DNA from: Teredinibacter waterburyi
Lineage (GTDB): Bacteria; Pseudomonadota; Gammaproteobacteria; Pseudomonadales; Cellvibrionaceae
Direction of reading: 5' to 3'
Length of the DNA: 64,000 nucleotides
Assembly: GCF_001922985.1 (NCBI RefSeq)
Contig: NZ_MRUH01000165.1
Location: 202,376-266,375 of the forward strand
Position numbers and translations under genes: made by a program. The notes beneath the pieces were generated by a model. The model saw only the letters and a list, made by a program, of their open reading frames with translations, did no database searches and had not been told where the DNA came from. Shown one piece after another: positions 8,135-16,895 of the stretch (position 1 is its first letter; every line of letters starts with the position of its first letter).

Positions 8135-10108
8135 TCAAAAAAGAACCTTAAGCCCAATTTTCGCCAGATAGTTGTAAGTCTCATCATAATATCTTCTAGG
8201 CCTAGTTTGGTCCTTATCATTTCCCTCTGGTACAACCACAATCATGCCCTGCCTCGCTCGGGTGAGTAGAACACGATACGCATTTTTCTGGTACATCTGG
8301 CGCTCTTCTTTTTTTATCCGTTGCCATTTGTTACCTCTAAAATAAAAATTGCTCCAACCTTATGGTGTGTATCTAAAATCCGCGTCCCAAACCAAGCATG
8401 CCCAATCTAACTCTAAGCCCTGAACATGAAATTCGGTCGCCACATCCTCCAAGTAATAAGACGAACGCACATGGTCTTTGCCATCCAAAAACCAATTAAC
8501 GGGATTAACGGGTGCTTTAACGTGTATACCCAATGGCCGCAGCCGTTCCGCTTGAGAAGAAACAACAATGCCATATCGCTCGGAACCCCTTGCCTGCTCA
8601 CGTAGCCACTCGCGCCCACGATCTAGATTACGGGTTAATACTATTGGGTAGTTTTCTGATAATTCTTTGAATGTGTCTTGCGCCTGCGACAACTCAAGGT
8701 CGAGCAGTTGCTTTACAAAAAGTGAAACGTTCTCGCTACGAAATGAGCGCATTGATGTTTTTAAATGCAATTGAGGAATCACAATTGATCCTTCGATAGA
8801 ACAGTTGTCGCCGCTTGTATCGCCACCATATTCGCTATCGGTTAACTGGTCCGACGCGTAAATCTTCCAGCGAGGAAAAGACTCTTTAACTGCTTGCAAC
8901 CAACCAAAGATTCCAGCTTCGCCCTTATTAATCTCCTGACCGCCACCCACCAAACAAACCACAACGGCCCAGTCTTTATGTCTATCCATGCAGGAGATTA
9001 AAAATTCAGGCTCGGATTGATCGAAATTTGGCTGCCCCTTTTTCATCTTCATAAAGTCTACGGTTTGGGATTTATCCCAAGCACGTTGCGCCTCATCGAA
9101 AAGCGCCACGTGCTCTACCGGTGCTTTTTCAAAATTGGCCAAGCCATCATCACGGAAGTGATGAACGTTTTGAATAAAAGCCTTTACTTCGCTTCGCGCA
9201 GCACCAACTTTTATTTTCTCGCCCTTTTCTTTAGCGCGCGCAACCTTATCTCGGGCCAACGCCTCTTGAAGGATTGAAACCAGAGGGCCATTACCTGACA
9301 AAAATACACTATACAACTCATCATCTTTGTCGATGTGCGCGGTAGCTATATTCAACCCGACCAAGGTTTTACCGGCGCCGGGCACCCCCGTGACAAAAAC
9401 AATTGCTTTCTCGTTATTTGCCCTTGAAGAATTAATAATTTCTGCAACCGAGGCAGATGTTTTACTTAAGTTAATCGCGCCAGCATCACTACGGGATATA
9501 TCGACCACAGAATGCCCATTGTAAAGTGCGAGCGTTGCCTCGATAATCGTTGGCGTGGGTTTGTAACCGCTAGCCTCCCAGTACGTAACGTTAAGAGTGG
9601 TGCCCGTAGCTAGTGCTAGAACACGAGAAATAACCTGCTCTAACTGAGCGCCATTACAACAAATCGGCGAAAATAGTTTATCGTTCGGTTGCGAGATTTT
9701 AACGCCTGTTTCACCTTTAAACTCCGTCGAAACTAATACCGGCGCCACATATGCATCATGACTGCCTTCATGAAAATTTCGTAAATCGAGTGCATAGTCC
9801 GTGACTTGATCACGGTCCGCTCCTAAAAATGAAGATGCTCCCACCTTAAATTCAACCACGAAGATAACAGCACCAATAATGAATAAGACATCAATACGCT
9901 TCCCCATTCTTGGGATTGAGTATTCAAAATAGATTTGACCAGTAGAGTTTTTGAGGATCGACTGCAGTAATTCTATCTGCCCTACCCAAGCATCGCGCTG
10001 AGTATTTAACAGTGTAAAGTTATGCTCTGCTACCATCTCACCGATAATACGGCTTGGTTGATCAGCACAGAACCTAGCAATAGTCTCTTTGTAATAAGCT
10101 CGATTCAT
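8135..10108 (-). pseudogene. DUF2075-type nuclease/AAA helicase interrupted by an in-frame TAA
   Basis: The frame opens at the ATG at 10108 and meets TAA at 8360-8362 after 582 codons (ending FRYTP). The same frame then continues 74 codons to a TGA at 8135 with the expected C-terminus of the family (NAYRVLLTRARQGMIVVVPE, a superfamily-1 helicase motif VI-like segment). Before the stop lie a PD-(D/E)XK-like site (D73, E86-x-K88), Walker A GVPGAGKT (241-248) and Walker B ALFDEAQR (335-342). Intact members are ATP-dependent nuclease/helicase-like proteins often met in defence or mobile regions. The start overlaps the stop of tai4 by ATGA. A truncated 582-residue protein would lack the arginine-finger region and is probably inactive. 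Confidence 0.8.
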
Positions 10109-10461
10109 TGGTTCAATTCACGATACAAATCATCTAACTCATCACTATTGAATAAGTCTATGCATTTTTTTACATTAAACGTTCCGGGTATAGAGCCCTG
10201 ATATGTCCGACCAACAAACTCTTGTATAAGCGGTTCAGAACTAATAAACATTTCCACTGGCAAATTTGAGATCTCTAGATATGCACTTGCAGTATTTAAT
10301 GCATCTTGCTTATCTTGCTCATTTTTCAATGTATAAGTTAAACACCGACTTAAGACCCAACTTTTATAAGTTGATATCTGATCATCCACATTAACCTCAT
10401 CCTGTTTTGCACCTACACAAGATGCAAGAAGAATGACTAAAGATATCACCGCCAACCTCAT
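10105..10461 (-). CDS. tai4: T6SS amidase immunity protein, Tai4-like
   Basis: 118 residues from the ATG at 10461, giving a lipoprotein-type signal (lipobox LLASC) and a helical mature domain. The pattern SRCLTY ... AYLEIS ... Y ... [14 protein letters not shown] is that of Tai4, the periplasmic immunity protein that binds and blocks the amidase effector Tae4, with its two conserved cysteines. Translation is coupled on both sides: its start overlaps the Tae4 stop and its stop overlaps the next start, each as ATGA. It is intact although the effector beside it is broken, so it may still protect against Tae4 delivered by neighbours. Confidence 0.8.
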   Translation of the reverse strand: MRLAVISLVILLASCVGAKQDEVNVDDQISTYKSWVLSRCLTYTLKNEQDKQDALNTASAYLEISNLPVEMFISSEPLIQEFVGRTYQGSIPGTFNVKKCIDLFNSDELDDLYRELNQ

Positions 10462-10819
10462 ATCAAGCTCCAAAGATAACCCTTGTCTGGTACAAACGGT
10501 CCATTCTCCGGAGAAGACATATAATGGCACGCATCAGAACAAGTCACGCCATTCCAGAGCGCCACATGTCCTCTTGCATTCGACCACCCACTACCAGAAA
10601 ATACAATTATTCCCTTTTTACCGTAGAAGTCCGAATATTTCGGTGTCTGTATCGTCATGTCGGGCTTCCCGAATATTTCTTCAAGGTATCGGATCATATC
10701 GTTGACTCGATATTTATTTGAACGTGCCCTCCAATTTTTCTCCCTACCTCTCTCACTCCCACATTGACTTCAGAAAATAGAGCCCACGCTCTGATAAAAT
10801 TTGGTCTTATTACTGCCAT
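10458..10819 (-). pseudogene. tae4: T6SS amidase effector Tae4, internally deleted and frameshifted
   Basis: From the ATG at 10819 the frame gives a Tae4-like N-terminus (RPNFIRAWALF, VGRKIGGHVQINI) and stops after 41 codons. A second frame overlapping that end reads RVNDMIRYLEEIFGKPDM and runs to 10458 with the Tae4 C-terminus, including the catalytic-type histidine in ARGHVALWNG. The join lacks the segment between them that in Tae4 holds the catalytic cysteine, so roughly 40-50 codons are missing and the frame is shifted. Tae4 enzymes cut the D-Glu to mDAP bond of peptidoglycan in the target periplasm. This copy cannot. A 79-residue C-terminal product from the ATG at 10697 remains possible. 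Confidence 0.8.
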
Positions 10820-10930
10820 AACGAATCTTCCCTAATTTAATATTTTCATAAAAACTCTGATAAAGCGCTCCGGTTTTATACACTTTTTAACAGTGGTTTC
10901 CCTTGGGTACAAGGTTTTTATTCACGCCAT

Positions 10931-10960
10931 AAAAAAGCCGAGCTTTCGCTCGGCCTTTTT
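10931..10960 (-). terminator. intrinsic terminator, bidirectional
   Basis: A-tract, seven-base stem GCCGAGC/GCTCGGC with a TTTC loop, then a T-tract. It sits 24 bases beyond the stop of the large lipoprotein gene. Confidence 0.85.
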
Positions 10961-10983
10961 AACTTGCTAACTTAGTTATTATT

Positions 10984-13900
10984 TTAAGGTTCGTAAACAC
11001 TAGTCGCAGCTGGGGCGTTGTTGCCGGGTGTGCCTAGTGCAAAGCTGTTGTCGCTATTGCTTAGTAGCACTGCGGTTGGTTGTACGTATATGCCGTAGTT
11101 CCAGCCACCTATTCCTGCGGTTGCGCCTTGGCCGTTACCGGCGTTGCCGGTGGTTAGGGTGTTGTTGCTTAGGTCTGCGGAGGTGTCGCCAAGTAATACG
11201 ATTGCTGCTGTTGGGCCGCCAGAGCCGCCGCCGCCTATGCCGCCATTTCCACCTGGGCCACCGGTGCCGCCGTTTCCACCTTTGCGGCCGCCGCTGTCGT
11301 AGCCGGTGCCACCGCCACCGCCGTCGCCGCCGGTTCCGCCAGAACCACCTAAGCCGCCACGGCCACCGGCTGCACTATTAAGTGTGGAGTCGGTAATGGT
11401 TAAGTAGTTTACGTCTATTACGCTTACCGCAAACGAGCCACCTGCACCACGTGCGCCTTTGCCGCCAGTACCACCGGCGCCACCTTCGCCGCCACCGCCA
11501 CCACCGCCACCGTTGTTGGTGTCTATGCCGTTGCCGCTACCACCGCCGCCACCGCCAGCGCCGCCGCTTCCTGTGCCGCCGGTGCCGCCGTGTAGTGGAA
11601 TGATTGCGCCGTTGCTATCAAAGCTGTCGGCCATGTCGGCATTGCTGCCGCCGCTGCCGCTTGCTGCGCGGGTATACACGGTGCCGCCGCTGCCGGCGGA
11701 AGTCCATTTACAGGTTAGCCAGTCTAGGCTTGCGGAACCAGCCGAGCCTGCGCTGCCGCCGCTTACGCTGCCACTTGCACCACCGGTGCCGCCTTTGGCT
11801 CCACCGGTACAAGCAACTAGGCCTGAGGTTGCTTTACCACCAGCACCACCGGTTTTGCCGTTGCCATTGCCGGTGCCGCCGCTACCGCCGTTTATGCCGC
11901 TGCCATTGCTACCTTTTTTGCCAGTTGCGCCTTTGCTGCCAGGTGTACCTTTAGCGCCATCGGCCCCTTTACCGGCGGTTAGTGTGCTGGAGCGAATATC
12001 TAGCTCTATTAGGTTGTTGGCTCTTACCGCGAAGCTGCTGCCGGCAATGTAGCTATCGCTTCCACTGCTGAGTAGGTCTGGGTTTATGGTGAGATCGGAC
12101 CCGGTTAGGTAGACGCGGTCTAGCACGACTTCTGCGCTGTTGAATAGGTCTAACGCGGCGGACGATTTACTGCCGTCTACAGGTGCAACGCTGGTTACGC
12201 TTACGCCGCTATACCACACTTGGCCAACCGAGTCGGCTTGGCTTATGGCGATGGGTTGTTGCACAACGATGGGGGTTACTTGGGTTACGGCATCGCGTCG
12301 CCAGTTGTTGTCGAAGCCACCAAATAAGCTGGTGTCTGCGGGTAGCACTAGTGTGGTTAGGCTGCTGTAAACGCCGCCGTTGTCAGGTGTGTTGAGGTAA
12401 ATATCACCGCCGTCTGCGGTTACAATTTCTATCGCTTTAGCGAGGGTTTTAAGGGGCGAGTCGGGCGTGCCGATGTTGTTAAAGTCGTGTCCTGTGTCTG
12501 GGTCTACAAACCAGGCGCTATCGGCATTTTTGGCGACTACAACGGTTACGGTATCGCTTGCGACGAGGTTTTGTGTGGTGTCGGTTACGTCTACTTCAAA
12601 CTCTAAGGTTGTAACTTGGCTGGGTGTGGCGAAGGTTACCGCAGGGCTATTAGGTAAGGAGCCAACTGACACGCCGTGGGTTTGTGTCCACCGGTAGGTT
12701 AGTGCGCTGGCACTGGAGTAGTTTTCGGCTTCTACTCGCATGGTGATATTGGTGGCCATGCTTTCGAGGCGGTTATCGCCGGCATCTACAATTAACTCGC
12801 CCATTGGGTTGGTGCAGGCGTCGTATTCGGCGCTGTCGCTTAGGCCGTCGTCGTCGCTATCACTTAGTAATGGGTTTGCGCGCACGTAAACTAGGTTGTC
12901 GCCTTCATCACAGGGGCTTGCGGTTAGGTTGGTGCGCCAGCCGTAAAGCTCAAAGGCATCGTCTAGGCCGTCGTCGTCGCTGTCGGCTTTGTTGATGTCG
13001 GTTCCGTTTAAGTATTCCATGCGGTCGCTTAGGCCGTCCAGGTCGGTATCGGTTATGTACACCAAGTGCAGTACGTCACCTTTGCGGATAACAATGTCGC
13101 TGGCGTTGTAGCTGTCGCTAAGTATGTTGTACAAAACCGAATCGGTTGTGCCGGATGGTGAACCTACGGGGGTAAAGGTGTGGGCAACCATCCAATAGCT
13201 GTTGGTGTTGCTGTTGGCGGCAATGTTGCGTACCGATGTTAGGCCGGTGTGCTGGCTTTGGCCGCTAAAGGTAAAGTCGTTAAAACCGTATTGAATGTTT
13301 AGGTGGTTTTCCATTAGCTGACTAAACGAGAGGCTGTCGGTGTTACCTGTGTCTATGGCTACGTGGTAGGTTTCGTTGTTTAGGTTGCCGTAGTCGCCGT
13401 AATCGATTATGACTTCTGCGGTGCGCGTGCGAATATTTTGTGCGGCGTGGTTTAAATCTAAATCGGTACGTTTGCCGGTAATCGAAATATTTACCGGTTT
13501 TAGAACCAGCTGATTAGAGCCTTCTAAAATTCGACTAATTTCGTCTGGGTTATCTACGGCTGTGTATTCAAAATTAAACGGGGTGAGTTTGTCGTTGCTT
13601 AGGTTTTGTTGTGGCCCCAGTGGTGTTGGGGTAAAGCTAAGCTCGCCATCGTGGCGTAAGGTTCCTACCGAAATTAAATCGCCGGGCTTTTTGGGGTTAA
13701 CCATGTAGGCGGCAATTTCCATATTGTTTAGGGTGTAACTGATGTCGCCGTCGTTGGCTAAACCCAGCAGCACTTTAATTTCACCACCTTTGCTGGTTAC
13801 GGTTTCGGTGTTGATGGTTTCGTAGTACTGGCTGCTTTCTTGGCGATTTGTGGCTACGGTGGTTTCGTCCCAGTAGCTGGTGTCGGTAGTGGTGTCGTTA

Positions 13901-14748
13901 TGTTGGTATTCATAACTAGCCTCTACTTTACCGGTGGTAATCGGGCCGCTTTTTTTCACTTCGCCGTTTACACCTACGGTGTGTTGCTCTTCTACGCGAT
14001 GTGTATTGGTGCGGCCGCGCGAGGTGGTTACTTCCACTTCGGCGCTGTCGGCGTTGCTCATACCGCGAGAAACAGTGCCCGACTCGGTTGTAGTCGCCAA
14101 CAGCTGAATAACCGGCGTGCCCATTTGCTGCATAAAGATGCGCGGCACATCGGCGACTAAGGGGTTAAAGCGTAAGTGGTTGCCGCCAAAGCGGTCCCAG
14201 TTGTCGACTTCTTCTTTATCGATAAAACCGTCGCCGTCAGTGTCTTGTACTAGTGGGTTGGTGCCGTATTGTGCTTCTAGCACATCAGAAAGGCCATCTG
14301 CATCCGAGTCGTCGGCAGTGGGTGTTGCACAGCTTACGTTTACGTTGGTAACTGCCGCTGTTGCTGTGCCATTGGCTGAAGCCACGCTACAAATTTGGTT
14401 GGGGCCAAGTGGCTGGGTTTTGATGGTTACGTTGTAGCTTGCGCCTTCGGTAATTTCGCTGGCGAATACAAAGGCGTTGTTGCCGGTAATGGTTAAATCG
14501 CTGCCGCCATTTAATTGCAATACCAAGCCTGCCCCCTGCAAACCCGAAGTTGCGCCGCCAATGGTGTAGCTGTTGGTGCCGCCACTCGTGCTTGAACTAG
14601 AACTGCTTGAACTAGAACTGCTTGAACTGGAACTACTAGAACTTGAGCTAGAACTGCCGCCACCGTCGCTAGTTCCACCCCCGCCGCCACCGCAGCCGGT
14701 TATGATCCCTGAAAGCAGCAAGGCTGCTGTGAGTGTTTTAATATCCAT
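10984..14748 (-). CDS. large multidomain lipoprotein with protective-antigen-like region and Gly-rich C-terminus
   Basis: 1254 residues. Lipobox IITGC with Cys19, then poly-Gly and poly-Ser (about 20-55). A beta domain often found after such linkers follows (about 57-140). Then come calcium-type DxDxDGxxD repeats (about 145-180), again at about 570-645. Between them, NPLVADVPRIF, a Ser/Thr-rich stretch with SRGRTNTHRVEE, and a segment before NIQYGF follow the order I recall in anthrax protective antigen and clostridial binary-toxin B subunits. Next are an Ig-like domain (about 660-750), a DUF1565-like beta-helix (DPDTGHDFNNIGTPDSPLKT) and about 300 residues of collagen-like Gly-rich repeats. 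Probably surface-exposed. Toxin-like pore formation is inference; an adhesin is the alternative. Confidence 0.75.
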   Translation of the reverse strand: MDIKTLTAALLLSGIITGCGGGGGGTSDGGGSSSSSSSSSSSSSSSSSSSSSSTSGGTNSYTIGGATSGLQGAGLVLQLNGGSDLTITGNNAFVFASEITEGASYNVTIKTQPLGPNQICSVASANGTATAAVTNVNVSCATPTADDSDADGLSDVLEAQYGTNPLVQDTDGDGFIDKEEVDNWDRFGGNHLRFNPLVADVPRIFMQQMGTPVIQLLATTTESGTVSRGMSNADSAEVEVTTSRGRTNTHRVEEQHTVGVNGEVKKSGPITTGKVEASYEYQHNDTTTDTSYWDETTVATNRQESSQYYETINTETVTSKGGEIKVLLGLANDGDISYTLNNMEIAAYMVNPKKPGDLISVGTLRHDGELSFTPTPLGPQQNLSNDKLTPFNFEYTAVDNPDEISRILEGSNQLVLKPVNISITGKRTDLDLNHAAQNIRTRTAEVIIDYGDYGNLNNETYHVAIDTGNTDSLSFSQLMENHLNIQYGFNDFTFSGQSQHTGLTSVRNIAANSNTNSYWMVAHTFTPVGSPSGTTDSVLYNILSDSYNASDIVIRKGDVLHLVYITDTDLDGLSDRMEYLNGTDINKADSDDDGLDDAFELYGWRTNLTASPCDEGDNLVYVRANPLLSDSDDDGLSDSAEYDACTNPMGELIVDAGDNRLESMATNITMRVEAENYSSASALTYRWTQTHGVSVGSLPNSPAVTFATPSQVTTLEFEVDVTDTTQNLVASDTVTVVVAKNADSAWFVDPDTGHDFNNIGTPDSPLKTLAKAIEIVTADGGDIYLNTPDNGGVYSSLTTLVLPADTSLFGGFDNNWRRDAVTQVTPIVVQQPIAISQADSVGQVWYSGVSVTSVAPVDGSKSSAALDLFNSAEVVLDRVYLTGSDLTINPDLLSSGSDSYIAGSSFAVRANNLIELDIRSSTLTAGKGADGAKGTPGSKGATGKKGSNGSGINGGSGGTGNGNGKTGGAGGKATSGLVACTGGAKGGTGGASGSVSGGSAGSAGSASLDWLTCKWTSAGSGGTVYTRAASGSGGSNADMADSFDSNGAIIPLHGGTGGTGSGGAGGGGGGSGNGIDTNNGGGGGGGGEGGAGGTGGKGARGAGGSFAVSVIDVNYLTITDSTLNSAAGGRGGLGGSGGTGGDGGGGGTGYDSGGRKGGNGGTGGPGGNGGIGGGGSGGPTAAIVLLGDTSADLSNNTLTTGNAGNGQGATAGIGGWNYGIYVQPTAVLLSNSDNSFALGTPGNNAPAATSVYEP

Positions 14749-15005
14749 TTTCGCTCTCCATGTAATATCGCGCTGTGCAAAACGCGTTGCTATAAAGCCA
14801 TTGATTAAGTGCGTTAATAACTTAACGTGTAGGTGAATTGGTTCGATGGCGATTTTATGGAGAGACTGTTTGGCGGGGAAATTATCAGATTTGATTCATA
14901 CTATCAGCTGCGGTAATTGATTTTTTTGTTATTGTTTTTCAATTGCTTACGCCATCCTTGGCGCGAATTACAACAGTATTATTTGTTGTTATTTAAGCTA
15001 TCACG

Positions 15006-16742
15006 TTAACTAATAGGTTCTGCAATGCCGTAGTCGCAGCCTTCTGGAAATTGCCATTGGCTATTTAGGCAGAAGCTGCAGTCGCCTTGAGCACGATCTA
15101 AATGCGGGGCACTAGGGTTACTGATGAGCGGGCTGCGCTGGTGTTCGTCTACTAAAGCCTGCTCAATAAGTTGATAGGGGTTTATATAGTAGGTCATTAA
15201 GCCGTGCCAAAACTCAGGCGAAAGTTGTGCTTGTAGCTCGGTATTTTCCGCCGAAAAGAATACACAGGTGGTCGATCTGCCAGGTTTAATTTCGACTTTG
15301 TTTTGCTGCAGGGTTTCTATATCCACCTTAAATTGCTGAGCGAAGTCGGCCCATACGGCTTTGGGGATTTGGCTTTGGGTATCAAAGTTGTCGCCATACG
15401 AAAAGTGCGGCGTAACAATGATGCGCGATTCTACCCGCTCGCCAGAGCCATCGCCTTTCGGCCAAGAAATAGTGTGGCGGTTATTACTGGTTTCTTTTAA
15501 CAGTTCAAACACATCGCCCTGTTCTGGGCTTATATCAATTTCACCACCAATGCTTTTAAAGCCTTCGCTAAACATGGTTAGCGAGCTGGTGCTAACAATT
15601 AATACAACACGCGGCTGGCTTTGTATCAGTTGGTCCAGCATGTAGCGGTTACTGTTCACGCATTTGTGGCTAATCCATTCGGTAGGAATATTGTAGCGCG
15701 CGCCCCAACCGGGCGATGCGCAGCCAACCATGTCGTGCATGCTGACATCCTCCCCCATTGTAAGCTTGCAGTCGCTAAACCCTTGGCTGGCAAAATAGCT
15801 GTTTAGGTTGTGTAAAACCGGTTGCAGGCGTTCGTAGTAGCCGGTGGGGTTGGCGTAAACCGAAAGGCTTTTGCCTGGCTCGGATTTAACTTTTGCGGCA
15901 ATCAAATCGCCTTTATTTAAGCTGTAATAAGGCACGGGGCGAGCGAGGTTTTCTACCGATTGTGACGTTTCAGTTATTTGGCTAGTGGCAATCAATTCGG
16001 GGGTATTAAGCTCGGCGGCATAAAATTCGGCGGTTTGAACTTCGCCGGCTTCACTGGGGGTTAATTTTGTTACGGCAGGAATTTCCCCAGTTGTTAAATC
16101 GTCCGAAGGGGCAACTAAGCCCAAAAAGTTGTCGTCTTTATTGGCGAAGATCATTAGGCGTTCTTCTGGCATCCAAGCGTATTCTTCTTGGCCAAGTAGT
16201 TCGCCGGTATTAAGGTCGCGAAAGATTAAACTCAGCCAGCGATGGGTGTCGCTGCGCGCGATTTCTACGCTGCAATCAAACTCGGCACGAATTTCCGAAC
16301 CGGGAATAATCTGTTGTTCCATTACATTTAGGTCAAAGCTTTCTTGGTAAATGGTCGCGTGACGATAATAGTAGGCGTAGGTTGCCGGGTCGGAAAAGTG
16401 TGGGTAAGCCCAGGTAGTGGATTTTGCGCTGGCGAAAAAGGCTGTCATGTTTGGGTTTATACCAATGGTCATAATGGGAGCTTTTCTACACCCCCGCAGC
16501 ACAGCGGGCTCGACACGCTTGTCGGGGTTTTGGCTTACATCGGTCCACAGTACCGGCGCATTAGAACCTTCAACAGCCGCGCTTGGGCCATCTTTTATCG
16601 CTTTCGGGTATTTTTCTACCCAGTCGAACGAGGGGTATGGGCCGTAGGGTGGTACAGCGCCCCAAAACCAACTGCAGTCGGTACAGCTTTTTACTTTTGC
16701 TATTAGCTCTACTTCTATTGAGTTATCGCTTTGAGTCGCCAC
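15006..16742 (-). CDS. 578-residue protein with possible uracil-DNA-glycosylase-fold motifs
   Basis: No signal peptide or membrane segment. The N-terminus has C-x2-C (CTDCSWFWG) and the C-terminus a second cysteine group (CSFC ... EGCDYG), suggesting a metal or Fe-S site. Three spaced motifs recall the UDG superfamily: IMTIGINPNMTAFFASA (compare GINPG in Mug), VVLIVSTSSLTMFSEGF, and IIVTPHFSYGDN near the position of the HPS-type motif. A long insert (about residues 150-300) looks beta-rich. The assignment is weak and rests on pattern only; a plain hypothetical is equally fair. It follows the GDPD-like gene by 153 bases on the same strand and probably shares its job. Confidence 0.55.
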   Translation of the reverse strand: MATQSDNSIEVELIAKVKSCTDCSWFWGAVPPYGPYPSFDWVEKYPKAIKDGPSAAVEGSNAPVLWTDVSQNPDKRVEPAVLRGCRKAPIMTIGINPNMTAFFASAKSTTWAYPHFSDPATYAYYYRHATIYQESFDLNVMEQQIIPGSEIRAEFDCSVEIARSDTHRWLSLIFRDLNTGELLGQEEYAWMPEERLMIFANKDDNFLGLVAPSDDLTTGEIPAVTKLTPSEAGEVQTAEFYAAELNTPELIATSQITETSQSVENLARPVPYYSLNKGDLIAAKVKSEPGKSLSVYANPTGYYERLQPVLHNLNSYFASQGFSDCKLTMGEDVSMHDMVGCASPGWGARYNIPTEWISHKCVNSNRYMLDQLIQSQPRVVLIVSTSSLTMFSEGFKSIGGEIDISPEQGDVFELLKETSNNRHTISWPKGDGSGERVESRIIVTPHFSYGDNFDTQSQIPKAVWADFAQQFKVDIETLQQNKVEIKPGRSTTCVFFSAENTELQAQLSPEFWHGLMTYYINPYQLIEQALVDEHQRSPLISNPSAPHLDRAQGDCSFCLNSQWQFPEGCDYGIAEPIS

Positions 16743-16836
16743 GGTTTTCTCCCTTTTAGGCTTTTTATAAGGCTTTTAACTGGCTCTTTTGAAAATTCTT
16801 ATTGTTGTGTTTTTACCATCTACTTTTTAATTGCTA

Positions 16837-16864
16837 CTTATTTATAGTGGCTTATTTATAGTGA
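16837..16864. repeat. two-copy 14-bp tandem repeat
   Basis: The unit CTTATTTATAGTGG occurs twice in direct succession (last base G then A) in the spacer upstream of the gene starting at 16742. Could be a regulator site or chance. Confidence 0.5.
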
Positions 16865-16895
16865 CCCGTAAAAAACCATCTGTTTTTTTATTCGC

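Noticed and set aside
8360..8362. Selenocysteine or recoded stop in the nuclease/helicase gene
   Set aside because: The codon is TAA, not TGA, and no recoding element is seen; mutation is simpler.
1..10819. T6SS structural locus or prophage
   Set aside because: No sheath, VgrG, Hcp, baseplate, integrase or capsid genes were seen; only effector/immunity-type genes are present.
11459..12052. Long plus-strand Pro-rich frame opposite the Gly-rich part of the large lipoprotein
   Set aside because: It is the reverse complement of Gly codons (GGN to CCN); no ribosome-binding site, and the minus-strand protein has a clear signal, domains and terminator.
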